Shown here piece after piece: positions 52,133 to 63,271 of a DNA stretch of 64,000 nt. How positions within the stretch are numbered: the first letter of the stretch is position 1; each line of letters begins with the position of its first letter. The DNA is from Bacteroidales bacterium (GTDB taxonomy: Bacteria > Bacteroidota > Bacteroidia > Bacteroidales > GCA-2748055): contig JARGFM010000005.1 of assembly GCA_029210725.1 (NCBI GenBank), forward strand, positions 1-64,000, in the 5' to 3' direction. The notes under the pieces were generated by a model. That model did no database searches, was not told the DNA's origin, and was given only the letters and a program-made list of their open reading frames with translations. The translations under genes and the position numbers were made by a program.

Positions 52133-54862
52133 TTGCTTTACGATCGGTCTAAGATATTTTTCATCATCTTACTAACTCTGTTGTCTTGCCCTGTATTGCA
52201 TGCTCAGCAGGCCGATACTGTTGTAGCGGCAGCTCATCCGGCTCTGGATTCTTTTTTCGAGGCCATATCGGATAGCATGGTGATGGCCGATTCTCTTCGC
52301 TCCGACACACTGACTATCCCTCCCTCAGGCGGGGGAGATGTGGAATCGGAAGTGGTGTACGATGCCAATGACTCTCTTATATTTTGGCTGGACGATGGAA
52401 TGGTGGAGCTTTACGGAGGGGCGATTATCACCTATGAAGACATCACCCTGGAGGCTGACTATATCCGCTATGAGATGGACCTGAACCTGGTCATTGCAAA
52501 CGGATTGCCCGATAGCGCGGGAAATATGGCGGGAAATCCGGTCTTTACGGATGCAAACAATTCATTTGAATCCAAGAACCTGAGATATAATTTTAAAACT
52601 CAGAAAGGCTATATCGAAGAGGTGATCACCCAGCAGGAGGGAGGTTACCTGCATGCGGAGCAGACCAAGAAACAGAATAACGGGCATGTGCACCTGAAGG
52701 ACGGGAAATATACCACCTGCGATCTGGACCACCCCCATTTCTATATCGCCCTGACCAAGGCGATCAGTATGCCGGGAGATAAGATAGTTTTCGGACCTGC
52801 CTACATTGTCCTGGCCGATGTGCCGCTTCCCATCGGACTTCCCTTTGGTTTTTTTCCAAATTCAACTACCAAAACTTCGGGAATCCTGATTCCCAAATAC
52901 GGGGAGGAAGCCAGGCGGGGTTTTTTCCTCCGGGAAGGAGGCTACTATTTTGCCATGAACGATTATATGGACCTGCGTGTAACCGGAGATATCTATACCA
53001 ACGGTACCTGGGGGGTGCGGGTCGGAAGTAATTATAAATGGAACTATCGTTTCGGGGGAAATCTGAATGTGCGCTATTTTAAGAATGTGAACGGATATAA
53101 GAATATTGAAGATACTTATACAGTAAGCAGGGATTATGCCATTGGCTGGAGCCATAGCCAGGACTCCAGGGCTAATCCCAACAGTTCGTTCAGGGCCAGT
53201 GTAAACTTATCCAGCTCCTCCTACGATCAGAACCATACCAGGAATATCAACAGTGTGATGAGAAACACCAAGCAGTCCAGTATCTCCTACACAAAATCAT
53301 GGCCCAACAGCCCCTTTAATATGAGTGCTTCCCTGAACCACTCGCAGAACAGCAATAATAAATCGGTTAGTCTGACTCTGCCTAAGGTCTCCTTCAACAT
53401 GGCCAGGATCAATCCTTTCAAACGTAAATCGGGAGTGGGTCCCAAACGTTTTTATGAGGATATACAGTTGAGTTATACCAGTCTGCTGGAGAACCGGATT
53501 TCCACTACGGATACTCTGCTGTTCACCAGCCAGGTGTGGGATGATATGAAAAACGGATACAATCACAGCATTCCCCTGAGTTTAAGTATCAAACCATTCC
53601 GGAAAACGCCCATGCTGCAGAGTTTTGCCATTACCCCTTCCCTGAATTACAATGGGATGCTCTATACCAAGCAGACCCGGAAATATCTCAGCTATGAAGA
53701 TGAGTATGATGAACTGGGGAACATCACCGGCTACAGCACTACTATTATTAAGGACACCATCAGTAAGATATCTTATGCCCACTCCCTCTTTCCCAGTATT
53801 GGTTCGGGCATCTCCCCCAAGATTTACGGCATGTATACTTTTAAGGGAAAGGGCAGGCTGGAGCAGATCAGGCATGTGATGACCCCAACGGCCGGCTTCT
53901 CCTATGTGCCCGATATGGGTAACTTCCAACCCGACTACTACCGAACCCTGGTGGATGAAGAGAGCGGGGATACCGTTGCAATTTACTCTATTTACGAAGA
54001 CGGGATCTATGGAACCCCCTCCACCAGGGGAGCATCCGGTTCGCTTAATTTTTCCCTGCGTAACAATCTGGAGGCAAAGATGCGCTCCAAAAACGACACC
54101 ATTGATGAACTGGAGAAGGTGAAATTGCTCGATAACCTGAGTTTAAGCACCAGCCTGAATCTCTTTCATACAGACACACTGACGCCCGCATGGACCCCGA
54201 TCAATTTCAACGGAAGCACCAAATTATTTGATAATAAACTGAACTTTACTTTCCGGGGAGTACTGGATCCCTTCGGATATGATACCGCAACCAACAGAAG
54301 TCGCACCGCAGAAACCTGGTTTTCCCAGACAGGCAAACCGCTTCGCCTTACCGCAGTCAGTATGTCGACAGGTTTTACACTCAAATCAAAGAAGGAGAAG
54401 AACGGCACCAAGCCGGGACAGGAGGATCTGGACGGCCAGTCACAGCTTAACAGCCGGGGTATGGATGGAGAAGACCCCCTGGGAACCTATGATCCCAATG
54501 TGGAGGAGTTTTACGGCGACTATGTGGATTTTGATATTCCCTGGTCGCTCCGGGTGGACTATAGTTTCAGTTATTCCAAAAAACTGGATGAGAGCAAGAT
54601 TATTCAGACGCTGAGGACTTCCGGCGATTTCAGTCTTTCACCCAACTGGAAAATCGGATTTAATACTGGCTATGATCTGAACACGAAACAATTCACGACC
54701 ACCAACCTGAGTATTTACCGGGATCTGCATTGCTGGGAGATGCGCATCTCGGTGGTTCCCTTTGGAAACTACAAATCCTACAATTTCCAGATCAATGCCA
54801 AGTCGGCTATTCTGTCTGATCTGAAATGGAACAAAAGAAAATCCTGGGTGGATAATTTCTGA
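52133..54862 (+). CDS. LptD/OstA-like outer-membrane LPS assembly protein
   Basis: Outer-membrane protein of 909 residues with a signal peptide ending near LHAQ. N-terminal OstA-type beta region (about 70-200: ALDGMVELYGGAIITYEDITLEADYIRYEM-like blocks) and a C-terminal beta-barrel rich in alternating aromatics ending in NF. LptD inserts lipopolysaccharide into the outer leaflet. The start is a TTG; no in-frame ATG precedes it and the downstream ATG would remove the signal. It stands divergent from the amidase-MCE unit. Confidence 0.85.
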   Translation: MLYDRSKIFFIILLTLLSCPVLHAQQADTVVAAAHPALDSFFEAISDSMVMADSLRSDTLTIPPSGGGDVESEVVYDANDSLIFWLDDGMVELYGGAIITYEDITLEADYIRYEMDLNLVIANGLPDSAGNMAGNPVFTDANNSFESKNLRYNFKTQKGYIEEVITQQEGGYLHAEQTKKQNNGHVHLKDGKYTTCDLDHPHFYIALTKAISMPGDKIVFGPAYIVLADVPLPIGLPFGFFPNSTTKTSGILIPKYGEEARRGFFLREGGYYFAMNDYMDLRVTGDIYTNGTWGVRVGSNYKWNYRFGGNLNVRYFKNVNGYKNIEDTYTVSRDYAIGWSHSQDSRANPNSSFRASVNLSSSSYDQNHTRNINSVMRNTKQSSISYTKSWPNSPFNMSASLNHSQNSNNKSVSLTLPKVSFNMARINPFKRKSGVGPKRFYEDIQLSYTSLLENRISTTDTLLFTSQVWDDMKNGYNHSIPLSLSIKPFRKTPMLQSFAITPSLNYNGMLYTKQTRKYLSYEDEYDELGNITGYSTTIIKDTISKISYAHSLFPSIGSGISPKIYGMYTFKGKGRLEQIRHVMTPTAGFSYVPDMGNFQPDYYRTLVDEESGDTVAIYSIYEDGIYGTPSTRGASGSLNFSLRNNLEAKMRSKNDTIDELEKVKLLDNLSLSTSLNLFHTDTLTPAWTPINFNGSTKLFDNKLNFTFRGVLDPFGYDTATNRSRTAETWFSQTGKPLRLTAVSMSTGFTLKSKKEKNGTKPGQEDLDGQSQLNSRGMDGEDPLGTYDPNVEEFYGDYVDFDIPWSLRVDYSFSYSKKLDESKIIQTLRTSGDFSLSPNWKIGFNTGYDLNTKQFTTTNLSIYRDLHCWEMRISVVPFGNYKSYNFQINAKSAILSDLKWNKRKSWVDNF

Positions 54863-54866
54863 GACT

Positions 54867-54898
54867 AAAAAAAAACCGCCCGGATCATCCGGACGGTT
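54867..54898 (-). terminator. Terminator after rpsF-rpsR-rplI
   Basis: On the minus strand a stem of about 11 pairs with one mismatch (AACCGTCCGGA over TCCGGGCGGTT) and a three-base loop is followed by nine T. It also lies just past the LptD stop on the plus strand. Confidence 0.85.
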
Positions 54899-54929
54899 TC
54901 ATATGGATAAATGGATAAGAGGGTAAATT

Positions 54930-55376
54930 CTATTCGGAAACGATTTCAAAAGGAATATCCACCAGCACCTCTTTATGGAGTTTGACGGTGGCTGAGTAGC
55001 TTCCGATCTCTTTGATCAGATCATCTTTGATGGAAATGTTCTTGCGTTCCACTTCGAATCCTTTTTCTATCAGGGCTTCGGCTATCTGGATGGTATTTAC
55101 AGAACCAAAGATTTTTCCCTTGGTGCTGGTTTTGGCACCAATGGTCAGACTCACTTTCTTCAGTTCTTCGGCCAGTTTCATAGCGGCCTCTTTCAGTTGC
55201 TCTTCTTTGTGAGCACGTTGCCGGAGAATCTCCTCATGGACCTTTTTGTTCTGTGCCGTGGCATTGATGGCATAGCCTTTCGGAATCAGGTAATTCCTGG
55301 CATATCCATCCTTCACCATAACAATGTCGTCCTTATGTCCCAGATTGGGCATGTCCTGTTTTAAGATCACATTCAT
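54930..55376 (-). CDS. rplI: 50S ribosomal protein L9
   Basis: Ribosomal protein of 148 residues with N-terminal MNVILKQDMPNLGHKDDIVMVKDGYARNYLIPKGYA (the RNA-binding domain), a central helix and a C-terminal domain. Last gene of the S6-S18-L9 operon, 14 bases after rpsR. No ssb or priB is between, unlike in E. coli. Confidence 0.98.
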   Translation of the reverse strand: MNVILKQDMPNLGHKDDIVMVKDGYARNYLIPKGYAINATAQNKKVHEEILRQRAHKEEQLKEAAMKLAEELKKVSLTIGAKTSTKGKIFGSVNTIQIAEALIEKGFEVERKNISIKDDLIKEIGSYSATVKLHKEVLVDIPFEIVSE

Positions 55377-55390
55377 TTTTCTTCCTCCTT

Positions 55391-55660
55391 TTACTTTAGC
55401 ATGTCAGTTACATAAGGAAGCAGGGCCAGATGACGCGCACGCTTGATAGCCACTGCAATTTTTCTCTGAAACTTAAGCGAAGTACCTGTCAGGCGCCTCG
55501 GAAGAATTTTCCCCTGTTCGTTCAGGAATTTCTTCAGGAATTCGGGATCTTTATAGTCGATATACTTAATCCGGTTTTTTCTGAACCTGCAATACTTTTT
55601 TTTCTTAATCTCTACCGTAGGCGGAGTTAAATATCTGATTTCTGAATTATCCTGTGCCAT
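55391..55660 (-). CDS. rpsR: 30S ribosomal protein S18
   Basis: Ribosomal protein of 89 residues with the S18 core [47 protein letters not shown]. Start ATG overlaps the rpsF stop by one base, so it is translationally coupled to S6, with which it forms a dimer in the platform of the small subunit. Confidence 0.98.
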   Translation of the reverse strand: MAQDNSEIRYLTPPTVEIKKKKYCRFRKNRIKYIDYKDPEFLKKFLNEQGKILPRRLTGTSLKFQRKIAVAIKRARHLALLPYVTDMLK

Positions 55661-56016
55661 TATTCGTTCTCCTGTTTTTGTTCTTCTGATTTTCTTGCTC
55701 TTTTCTTCTCTGCATAAGCAACCGCATATTTCTCCATTTTCATGGTCAGAAAGCGAATGATTCGCTCATCCCTGCGGTACTCAATTTCCAGTTTCGCGAT
55801 CAGGCTGGGTTCTGCCCTGAACTCGATCAGATGGTAAAACCCGGTGGATTTCTTTTGAATGGGGTAGGCCAGCTTCTTCAGCCCCCAGTCTTCTTCATAA
55901 ACGATTTCACCTTTGCTGTCGGTGATAATCTTCTTGAATTTTGCAACCGCTTCCTTCATCTGGCTTTCAGACAAAACGGGAGTAGCAATGAAAACGGTTT
56001 CGTATTGATTCAACAT
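55660..56016 (-). CDS. rpsF: 30S ribosomal protein S6
   Basis: Ribosomal protein of about 118 residues: [17 protein letters not shown], then [39 protein letters not shown] start at the ATG at 56016 because the open frame further upstream adds 43 residues absent from S6. It heads the operon and is divergent from dnaX. Confidence 0.97.
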   Translation of the reverse strand: MLNQYETVFIATPVLSESQMKEAVAKFKKIITDSKGEIVYEEDWGLKKLAYPIQKKSTGFYHLIEFRAEPSLIAKLEIEYRRDERIIRFLTMKMEKYAVAYAEKKRARKSEEQKQENE

Positions 56017-56171
56017 ATATAAATATTTAGTTAATAAAAAATCGACTGCAAAAGTAGCAAGTTTTTGAATAAGAGCCAAAAAAAGACCGTTTCTTTTCAA
56101 TTTGCTTTCCCTGATCTCTGTTTCGGTCATTTTGACCTTCGACATTATAGAGTAGTTTGTTATCTTAGCAG

Positions 56172-57920
56172 ATGCAAATGGAGAAGTTTATTGTTTCGGC
56201 CAGAAAGTACAGGCCTGCAAGTTTTGATGATGTGGTGGGTCAGCCCTCTATCACAGGAACGCTCAGGAATTCTGTAATCAATGAGCACCTGGGTCATGCC
56301 TATCTTTTCAGCGGTCCGCGCGGGGTAGGAAAGACAACCTGCGCCCGGATTTTTGCCAAAACCATTAACTGCGGAAATATTTCTGAGCGAGGTGAAGCGT
56401 GCAACCAGTGTGAATCGTGCATCTCCTTTAATGAGAATCGTTCCTACAGCATTCATGAACTGGATGCAGCTTCCAATAATTCGGTGGATGATATCAGGAA
56501 CCTGACAGAGCAGGTGCGGATCCCACCACAAATTGGTCACTATAGTATCTATATCATTGATGAGGTACACATGCTTTCCCAGTCTGCATTTAATGCTTTT
56601 CTGAAAACGCTGGAAGAACCCCCTGCCCATGCTATTTTTGTTCTGGCCACCACGGAAAAGCATAAGATTATTCCGACCATCCTCTCGCGCTGCCAAATCT
56701 TCGATTTTAACCGGATCAGGGTCGAAGATGCGGTGGATTACCTGAAGCAGATTGCCGATAAAGAAGGTCTGGAGTACGAGGAGGATGCCCTGCATGTGAT
56801 TGCCCAAAAGGCAGATGGTGCCATGCGGGATGCACTCTCCATCTTTGACCAGGTTGTTAGTTTTTCCAGGGGGAGAATCACCTACCAGGATGTGATCAGT
56901 AATCTGAACATTCTGGATTCTGAGTACTTTTTCAAACTCACCTTTTTCCTGATTGATGGTGATGTGGCATCGGCCATGCTCTTGTTCAATGAAATTCTTA
57001 CCAAGGGCTTCGATGCCCGGAATTTTATCAATGGATATGCAGCACACCTGAGGGATCTGATGGTATGCAAGAATCCGGAGACTGTCCAGCTGCTGGAAGT
57101 TGGTGCCGGGATCAGGGAGAAATTCCTGACCCAATCCGAACAGGTCTCCTTATCTTTTCTTTATGAGGGACTGGAAATATGCAACCAGGCCGATATCCAG
57201 TTCAGAAGCAGCAGGAACCAGCGGCTGACTATTGAACTGGCACTGGTTAAGCTGGCCAACCTTTCCGGGGTTTCAAAAAAAAAAATAGTCACTGAAACTA
57301 AGCAGGAACCGAAACCTGCGCCTGAACCTGAAGTAAAGGAAGCCCCTGCACCTGAAGTAAAAGAGGCCCCTGCACCTCCTGATGCCCTGTCTGAGAATGG
57401 GATCAGCTCGATGGTCAGAACTTCAGGCATCTCCATTAAGGACAGCCTGAGGGGCTGGTCGCCAGGTTACCTGAAGTCGGAAAATGCAGATCAGGAAGCT
57501 GTTTCTGCTGAAACTGACGGGCAGGATTCAGGAACGGAGGAGCGTGCAAAAGAGGCGGATCCGGAAACCATCATACAGGCATGGAACGATTATGCCACCT
57601 CCATCCAGAAAAGCAAACCCCGTATATACAGCACCCTGATCCATCACAAACCCATTGTCAGTGGAGGAAGCACGGTCATGGTGCTGCTGAACAGTGAGGC
57701 ACAGCGGGATCATTTTGTAAAGAAGATCAGGTCAGAACTGGTGAAGCATATTCAGAAAACCACCGGTCTCCAGTCCCTGGATATTATTACTGAAGTGTCT
57801 GAAAACGAGGAAAATGGAAAAAAAATCTACACCGAACAGGATAAGATGGAATTTCTGCTTCAGAAAAACTCTGAACTGGCTAAGCTGAAATCCCGGTTTA
57901 ATCTGGATTTTGACGATTGA
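56172..57920 (+). CDS. dnaX: DNA polymerase III tau subunit with internal A11 slippery run
   Basis: Clamp-loader AAA+ protein of 582 residues. Walker [10 protein letters not shown] (48-56), zinc Cys 67, 77, 80, 83, Walker B IIDEVHML (128-135) and the SRC motif, then domain III up to about 365. At codons 368-371 (TCA AAA AAA AAA ATA) an A11 run is followed in both other frames by a stop within four codons. After it come a Pro/Ala linker with repeated EVKEAPAPE and a C-terminal domain with [18 protein letters not shown]. Full length corresponds to tau; a 371-374-residue product would be gamma-like. Confidence 0.95.
   Translation: MQMEKFIVSARKYRPASFDDVVGQPSITGTLRNSVINEHLGHAYLFSGPRGVGKTTCARIFAKTINCGNISERGEACNQCESCISFNENRSYSIHELDAASNNSVDDIRNLTEQVRIPPQIGHYSIYIIDEVHMLSQSAFNAFLKTLEEPPAHAIFVLATTEKHKIIPTILSRCQIFDFNRIRVEDAVDYLKQIADKEGLEYEEDALHVIAQKADGAMRDALSIFDQVVSFSRGRITYQDVISNLNILDSEYFFKLTFFLIDGDVASAMLLFNEILTKGFDARNFINGYAAHLRDLMVCKNPETVQLLEVGAGIREKFLTQSEQVSLSFLYEGLEICNQADIQFRSSRNQRLTIELALVKLANLSGVSKKKIVTETKQEPKPAPEPEVKEAPAPEVKEAPAPPDALSENGISSMVRTSGISIKDSLRGWSPGYLKSENADQEAVSAETDGQDSGTEERAKEADPETIIQAWNDYATSIQKSKPRIYSTLIHHKPIVSGGSTVMVLLNSEAQRDHFVKKIRSELVKHIQKTTGLQSLDIITEVSENEENGKKIYTEQDKMEFLLQKNSELAKLKSRFNLDFDD
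57275..57285 (+). other. A11 run in dnaX, candidate slippage site
   Basis: Eleven A between TTC and TAGTC at the domain III/linker boundary. Loss of one A puts TAG immediately after the third Lys codon; gain of one A (or a -1 ribosomal shift) gives Asn-Ser-His and then TGA. Similar A-runs cause transcriptional slippage in Thermus thermophilus dnaX. Confidence 0.8.
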
Positions 57921-57971
57921 ACATTAAAAAATATCAGTTGTAATTAATAACATAAACCATAACATAGAATC

Positions 57972-59243
57972 ATGACCGGAGAAAAGATCAACAAGCAAAT
58001 GGGGAAAATTACAGTACCCGATTTTCCAATTGTTCCATTTATTGAAGGAGATGGTACCGGGCCCGATATCTGGGCTGCATCTGTCCGGGTACTGGATGCT
58101 GCCGTCGAAAAGGCATACCAGGGCAAAAAAAAGATCATATGGAAAGAGGTTTATGCCGGTGAAAAGGCATACAACAAGACCGGTAAATGGCTGCCGGAAG
58201 AGACCCTGGATATCATACACGAGCACCTGGTGGCCATCAAGGGACCCCTGACAACTCCGGTTGGCGGGGGCATCAGGTCACTGAATGTGGCATTAAGGCA
58301 GATACTTGATCTTTATGTATGCCTTCGGCCGGTCAAGTATTACAAAGGAGTCCCTTCTCCGGTAAAAAAGCCGGAGACCACGGATATGGTCATATTTCGC
58401 GAGAACTCAGAAGATATCTATGCCGGCATTGAGTGGATGACCGGAACCCCGGAAGGGGAAAAAATCAAGAAATTCCTTTTGGATGAGATGGGTGTGTCCA
58501 CCATGCGCTTCCCTGAAAGTACCTCCATTGGCATCAAACCCATTTCAAAAGAGGGAACCTACCGGCTGGTCAGGGCTGCCATCCAGTATGCGGTCCGCAA
58601 GAAGCAGCCATCTGTAACTTTGGTGCATAAAGGGAATATCATGAAGTTTACTGAAGGCCAGTTCAAGCAGTGGGGATATGAGCTGGCTGAAGAGGAATTT
58701 GGCGACCTGGTATTTACCTGGAACCAGTACGACAGAATCGCCGCGAAAGAAGGTAAAGCGGAGGCAGATAAGGCACAGGATAATGCCCTTAAGAATGGAA
58801 AAATTTTAATCAAGGACGTGATAGCCGATGCCTTCCTGCAACAGATACTTACCCGGCCGGCCGAATACTCTGTCATAGCCACTATGAACCTGAATGGCGA
58901 CTATATTTCTGATGCCCTGGCTGCTATTGTGGGGGGCATAGGGATCGCACCAGGCGCCAATATAAATTATGAGACCGGTCATGCTATTTTTGAGGCTACA
59001 CATGGAACCGCACCCAAATATGCCGGACTGGATAAGGTGAATCCCGGATCAGTTATTCTTTCCGGGGTGATGATGCTGCAATACATGGGATGGGATGAAG
59101 CGGCCGATTTGATTGTAAAGGGATTGCAGGAAGCCATTATGAAGAAGAAAGTTACCTATGACTTTGCCAGGCTGATGGACGACCCTACTGAATTGAAGTG
59201 TTCAGAATTTAGCTCAGCCATTATTGAGAATATGCAGGTTTAA
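57972..59243 (+). CDS. icd: Isocitrate dehydrogenase, NADP type
   Basis: TCA-cycle enzyme of 423 residues. Substrate-binding [13 protein letters not shown] and RPVKYYKG, and the NADP-type signature [16 protein letters not shown] (Lys-Tyr) as in E. coli. It oxidises isocitrate to 2-oxoglutarate. It lies 51 bases after dnaX, on its own, and is followed by a ferritin gene. Confidence 0.97.
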   Translation: MTGEKINKQMGKITVPDFPIVPFIEGDGTGPDIWAASVRVLDAAVEKAYQGKKKIIWKEVYAGEKAYNKTGKWLPEETLDIIHEHLVAIKGPLTTPVGGGIRSLNVALRQILDLYVCLRPVKYYKGVPSPVKKPETTDMVIFRENSEDIYAGIEWMTGTPEGEKIKKFLLDEMGVSTMRFPESTSIGIKPISKEGTYRLVRAAIQYAVRKKQPSVTLVHKGNIMKFTEGQFKQWGYELAEEEFGDLVFTWNQYDRIAAKEGKAEADKAQDNALKNGKILIKDVIADAFLQQILTRPAEYSVIATMNLNGDYISDALAAIVGGIGIAPGANINYETGHAIFEATHGTAPKYAGLDKVNPGSVILSGVMMLQYMGWDEAADLIVKGLQEAIMKKKVTYDFARLMDDPTELKCSEFSSAIIENMQV

Positions 59244-59298
59244 AATGTACGCTTCGCCGAAGGGATACAAATAAATAATTAACTTAATAAGCTACAAT

Positions 59299-59805
59299 AT
59301 GTTAACAAAAAAAGTTGAAGAGATCCTGAATCAGCAGATTCAAAAGGAAGACTATTCGTCACAACTCTATCTCTCCATGGCTTCATGGGCCGAAAACAAA
59401 GGATTTGAAGGAGTCTCAAACTGGCTTTACGCCCAGTCTGAAGAAGAGCGTGCCCATATGCTTAAACTGGTCAGATATGTAAATGAACGGGATGGCGTTG
59501 CGGTAATTCCGGGCATGGAAACTCCCCCCGTCGATTTTGGAGATATCTTTGGTATGTTTAACGAAGTGTTGAAACACGAAAGGTATATCTCGGAGTCTAT
59601 CAATGAGATCGTGGGTGTTTGCATGAAGGAGAATGATTATACGACCCAGAACTGGATCCAGTGGTTCGTAAACGAGCAAATCGAGGAGGAGGCTTCGGTA
59701 AGGGCAATTATCGATAAACTGAATCTTGTGGGTAAGAACAACCTTTATATGTTCGACCGCGATATCATGTCCATGCGCGGTGCTGAAGAGGCCCCGGCAG
59801 AATAA
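59299..59805 (+). CDS. Ferritin
   Basis: Non-haem ferritin of 168 residues with the four-helix bundle and ferroxidase-site residues (QKEDYSSQLYLSMASWAE, EEERAHMLKLVRYVNERD, NEQIEEEASVRAIIDKL). It stores iron as mineral in the cytosol. It starts 55 bases after icd. The following 140 bases to secA carry a possible promoter. Confidence 0.96.
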   Translation: MLTKKVEEILNQQIQKEDYSSQLYLSMASWAENKGFEGVSNWLYAQSEEERAHMLKLVRYVNERDGVAVIPGMETPPVDFGDIFGMFNEVLKHERYISESINEIVGVCMKENDYTTQNWIQWFVNEQIEEEASVRAIIDKLNLVGKNNLYMFDRDIMSMRGAEEAPAE

Positions 59806-59892
59806 TATTTACTGTATTTCTTTCTTTCTGACAATATAGCCGCTTTTTAATATTGGTATACTATTTGAAACTAGTGGACCAATAAAAAAGGG

Positions 59893-59900
59893 TAAATTTG
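59893..59900 (+). promoter_or_regulatory. Possible -7 element for secA
   Basis: TAAATTTG is an exact Bacteroidota -7 element 46 bases ahead of the secA start. No TTTG is at the right upstream distance. Confidence 0.35.
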
Positions 59901-59945
59901 TCCTTTCACTATAATTGGTATAAATCAAGATAATCACATCGGATC

Positions 59946-62900
59946 ATGGATGTAGGCAAAATACTAGGGAAGTTTCTAGGTAATAAGGCGGACAGGGATA
60001 TGCGTGAGGTGATGCCTGTTGTGGATAAGATAAAAGCTGCATATGAGCCTATGCCCCGGCTGAGTAACGACCAGTTACGAGAGCGGTCAGCTATGCTTAA
60101 GAAGCGGGTGGCTGATTTTGTTGCCGAAGAAAAATCGCAGATGGAAGCCCTGAAAGCCAGAGCAGAAGATCCGGAAGTGGATGTGAGCGAAAAGGAGGCC
60201 ATTTATAAACAGATCGATAAACTGGAAGAGGAGATTGATGAGAAGTATGAGGTGATTCTGGATGAAATACTCCCGGAGGCTTTTGCAGTGATTAAAGATA
60301 CCGCCCGTCGCTTTAAGGAACACGATGAGATTGAGGTAACGGCTTTGGACCATGACAGGACACTGGCTGCCAGCAGGGAATCGGTGGAGATCAGAGACAA
60401 CAGGGCCATCTGGAAGAACCGCTGGATGGCGGGGGGAAATGAAATCACCTGGGATATGGTCCATTATGATGTGCAGCTTATTGGCGGAGTGGCGCTGCAC
60501 AGAGGGAAAATCGCGGAGATGGCTACCGGTGAAGGAAAGACCCTGGTGGCCACACTGCCTGTTTTTCTGAATGCACTCTCCGGAAAAGGTGTGCATTTGG
60601 TTACCGTGAATGATTACCTGGCCAAACGGGATTCGGAATGGATGGGACCCATCTATGAGTTTCATGGTCTTACGGTGGATTGCATTGATAAACACCAGCC
60701 TAATTCGGAAGCCAGGAGGAAGGCCTATAACAGCGATATTACATTCGGAACCAACAATGAGTTTGGCTTTGACTACCTGCGCGACAATATGGCACATAGT
60801 CCGGCTGAACTGGTTCAGCGAAAACACAACTACTCCATCGTCGATGAGGTTGACTCGGTTCTGGTGGATGATGCCAGGACCCCTCTGATCATTTCCGGCC
60901 CCATTCCAAAGGGGGATGACCAGGAGTTCGGAGAATACAAGCCCAAGGTGGAAAAACTAGTCACGGTCCAGCGCCATCTGGTTAATAACATCTTTACGGA
61001 AGCAAGGAAGCTGCTTGCTGAGGGCGATACTGAAAAGGCAGGTTTTAAACTGCTTCAGGCTCATAAGGGCTTACCCAAATATAAGGCATTGATCAAGCTT
61101 CTGAGTGAAGAGGGGAACAAGTCCCTGCTGCTGAAAACAGAAAATCACTATATGCAGGAGCAATCCAAGAATATGCACCTGGTGACCGATGAACTTTACT
61201 TTACTATTGAGGAAAAACTCAATTCAGTGGAGCTTACAGAGAAGGGGATCGACCTGATCACAGGGTCTTCTGATGATCCGGACTTCTTTATCCTTCCTGA
61301 TATCGGGTCGGAAGTGGCCGAGATTGAACGCTCCGACATGGAGGATAAGAAGAAGCTGGAGATTAAAGATAAGATGCTTCAGGATTATGCAGTAAAATCG
61401 GAAAGGATCCATACCGTTAACCAGTTGTTGAAAGCATACGCCATGTTTGAAAAGGAGGTGGAGTATGTGGTCATGGACAATAAGGTGAAGATCGTGGATG
61501 AGCAGACAGGTCGTATTATGGAGGGCCGTAGGTACAGCGACGGATTGCACCAGGCCATTGAGGCCAAGGAAAATGTTAAGGTGGAAGCCGCCACACAGAC
61601 CTGGGCCACCATTACCCTGCAGAACTATTTCCGGATGTACCATAAACTGGCCGGCATGACCGGTACAGCTGAAACAGAAGCGGGTGAATTCTGGGATATC
61701 TACAAACTGGATGTTATGGTTATACCGACCAACCGGCCTATTGTCAGGGACGACCGTGAGGATCTGGTATACAAAACAAAGCGGGAAAAGTATAACGCAG
61801 TGATTGATGAGCTGGTACGGCTTAACAAGGAGGGACGTCCCGCACTGGTGGGTACTACCACCGTAGAGGTGTCTGAGCTGCTCTCCAAAATGCTTAAGAT
61901 TGGAAAGATTCCGCATAATGTCCTGAATGCCAAACTGCACCAGCGGGAGGCCGAAGTGGTTGCCCAGGCAGGCAAGGCAGGCACGGTTACCATCGCCACG
62001 AATATGGCAGGACGGGGTACCGATATCAAGTTGTCCGCGGAGGTTAAGGTGGCGGGCGGACTTGCTATTATCGGAACCGAAAGGCACGAGTCGAGGCGGG
62101 TCGACCGGCAGCTGCGCGGCCGGTCGGGCCGGCAGGGTGATCCGGGCTCCTCCCAGTTCTATGTCTGTCTGGAGGATGACCTGATGCGCCTGTTCGGATC
62201 GGAGCGCATCGCGGGTATGATGGATAAGCTCGGACTAAAAGAGGGAGAGGTGATCCAGCACTCCATGATCACCAAATCCATTGAACGCGCCCAGAAAAAG
62301 GTGGAGGAGAACAACTTTGGTATTCGTAAGAATTTGCTGGAGTATGATGATGTGATGAATTCTCAGCGCGAGGTGATCTACAAGCGCAGAAAGCATGCCC
62401 TTTATGGAGAGAGACTCGGTCTCGATATTGCGAATATGATGTTCGATGTGACCGAAAGTATTGTAAATGAATATCACAGCAGCGGTGACTTTGATGGTTT
62501 CAAACTGGAACTGATCCGCTTTCTTTCGATCGAATCACCGGTGGCAGCTGATGAATTCAAACGCCTGACCAGCAACGAGCTGGTCGATAAGATTTACGAG
62601 GACCTGCTGATAGCATACAAAAGGAAGCAGGAAAGCATCTCAGAACAGGCCATGCCGGTAATCAACCAGGTCTATGAACATCAGCGCCAGGTATATGAAA
62701 ATATTGTAGTTCCTGTCTCTGATGGGACCCGGGTTTTTCAGGTCCTGGCAAACCTTGAAAAATGCTATAATTCGGGGGGTAAGGAACTGGTCCGTTCCTA
62801 CGAAAAGAGCATTATCCTGGCCACCATCGATCAATCCTGGCAGGAGCACCTTCGCGAACTGGACGATCTGCGCCAGTCGGTACGAAATGCCCAGTATGAG

Positions 62901-63254
62901 CAGAAAGACCCTTTGTTGATTTATAAGTTTGAGGCTTTTGAGCTTTTTACTGCTATGATTGATAAGGTAAACAAAGATGTGGTTTCCACTCTGATGAAGG
63001 CCCATATTCCTCTGAAGGACCCCAATAGTGTGAAGCGGGCGGAGGCTCCCAAAAAACTGGACCTGAGTAAGTTTGAAGCCAACAAGGATGAGTTGAACAG
63101 TTATAATGATCCCTCAGGTGGCGGTAAGGCAAAAGATGGACGAACCCAGGCACATCAGCCAGTCAGGGTGGAAAAGAAGGTGGGCCGGAATGATCCCTGT
63201 CCATGCGGCAGTGGTAAAAAATACAAAAACTGTCACGGCAGGCCCGGTGCCTGA
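59946..63254 (+). CDS. secA: Preprotein translocase ATPase SecA
   Basis: Motor of the Sec pathway, 1102 residues, the larger form usual for Bacteroidota. Walker [10 protein letters not shown] near 195, [20 protein letters not shown], the preprotein cross-linking region, [12 protein letters not shown] and [13 protein letters not shown] of motor domain 2, and the C-terminal zinc site [16 protein letters not shown]. It drives secretion of the many exported proteins of this window. It converges on dapA with 17 bases between. Confidence 0.99.
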   Translation: MDVGKILGKFLGNKADRDMREVMPVVDKIKAAYEPMPRLSNDQLRERSAMLKKRVADFVAEEKSQMEALKARAEDPEVDVSEKEAIYKQIDKLEEEIDEKYEVILDEILPEAFAVIKDTARRFKEHDEIEVTALDHDRTLAASRESVEIRDNRAIWKNRWMAGGNEITWDMVHYDVQLIGGVALHRGKIAEMATGEGKTLVATLPVFLNALSGKGVHLVTVNDYLAKRDSEWMGPIYEFHGLTVDCIDKHQPNSEARRKAYNSDITFGTNNEFGFDYLRDNMAHSPAELVQRKHNYSIVDEVDSVLVDDARTPLIISGPIPKGDDQEFGEYKPKVEKLVTVQRHLVNNIFTEARKLLAEGDTEKAGFKLLQAHKGLPKYKALIKLLSEEGNKSLLLKTENHYMQEQSKNMHLVTDELYFTIEEKLNSVELTEKGIDLITGSSDDPDFFILPDIGSEVAEIERSDMEDKKKLEIKDKMLQDYAVKSERIHTVNQLLKAYAMFEKEVEYVVMDNKVKIVDEQTGRIMEGRRYSDGLHQAIEAKENVKVEAATQTWATITLQNYFRMYHKLAGMTGTAETEAGEFWDIYKLDVMVIPTNRPIVRDDREDLVYKTKREKYNAVIDELVRLNKEGRPALVGTTTVEVSELLSKMLKIGKIPHNVLNAKLHQREAEVVAQAGKAGTVTIATNMAGRGTDIKLSAEVKVAGGLAIIGTERHESRRVDRQLRGRSGRQGDPGSSQFYVCLEDDLMRLFGSERIAGMMDKLGLKEGEVIQHSMITKSIERAQKKVEENNFGIRKNLLEYDDVMNSQREVIYKRRKHALYGERLGLDIANMMFDVTESIVNEYHSSGDFDGFKLELIRFLSIESPVAADEFKRLTSNELVDKIYEDLLIAYKRKQESISEQAMPVINQVYEHQRQVYENIVVPVSDGTRVFQVLANLEKCYNSGGKELVRSYEKSIILATIDQSWQEHLRELDDLRQSVRNAQYEQKDPLLIYKFEAFELFTAMIDKVNKDVVSTLMKAHIPLKDPNSVKRAEAPKKLDLSKFEANKDELNSYNDPSGGGKAKDGRTQAHQPVRVEKKVGRNDPCPCGSGKKYKNCHGRPGA

Positions 63255-63271
63255 GTCAGGAAGAAAGCTTT

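Noticed and set aside
57300-57380. EVKEAPAPE repeat in dnaX as a recombination repeat
   Set aside because: A two-copy in-frame linker repeat, typical of Pro/Ala-rich linkers; unlikely to be a separate element.
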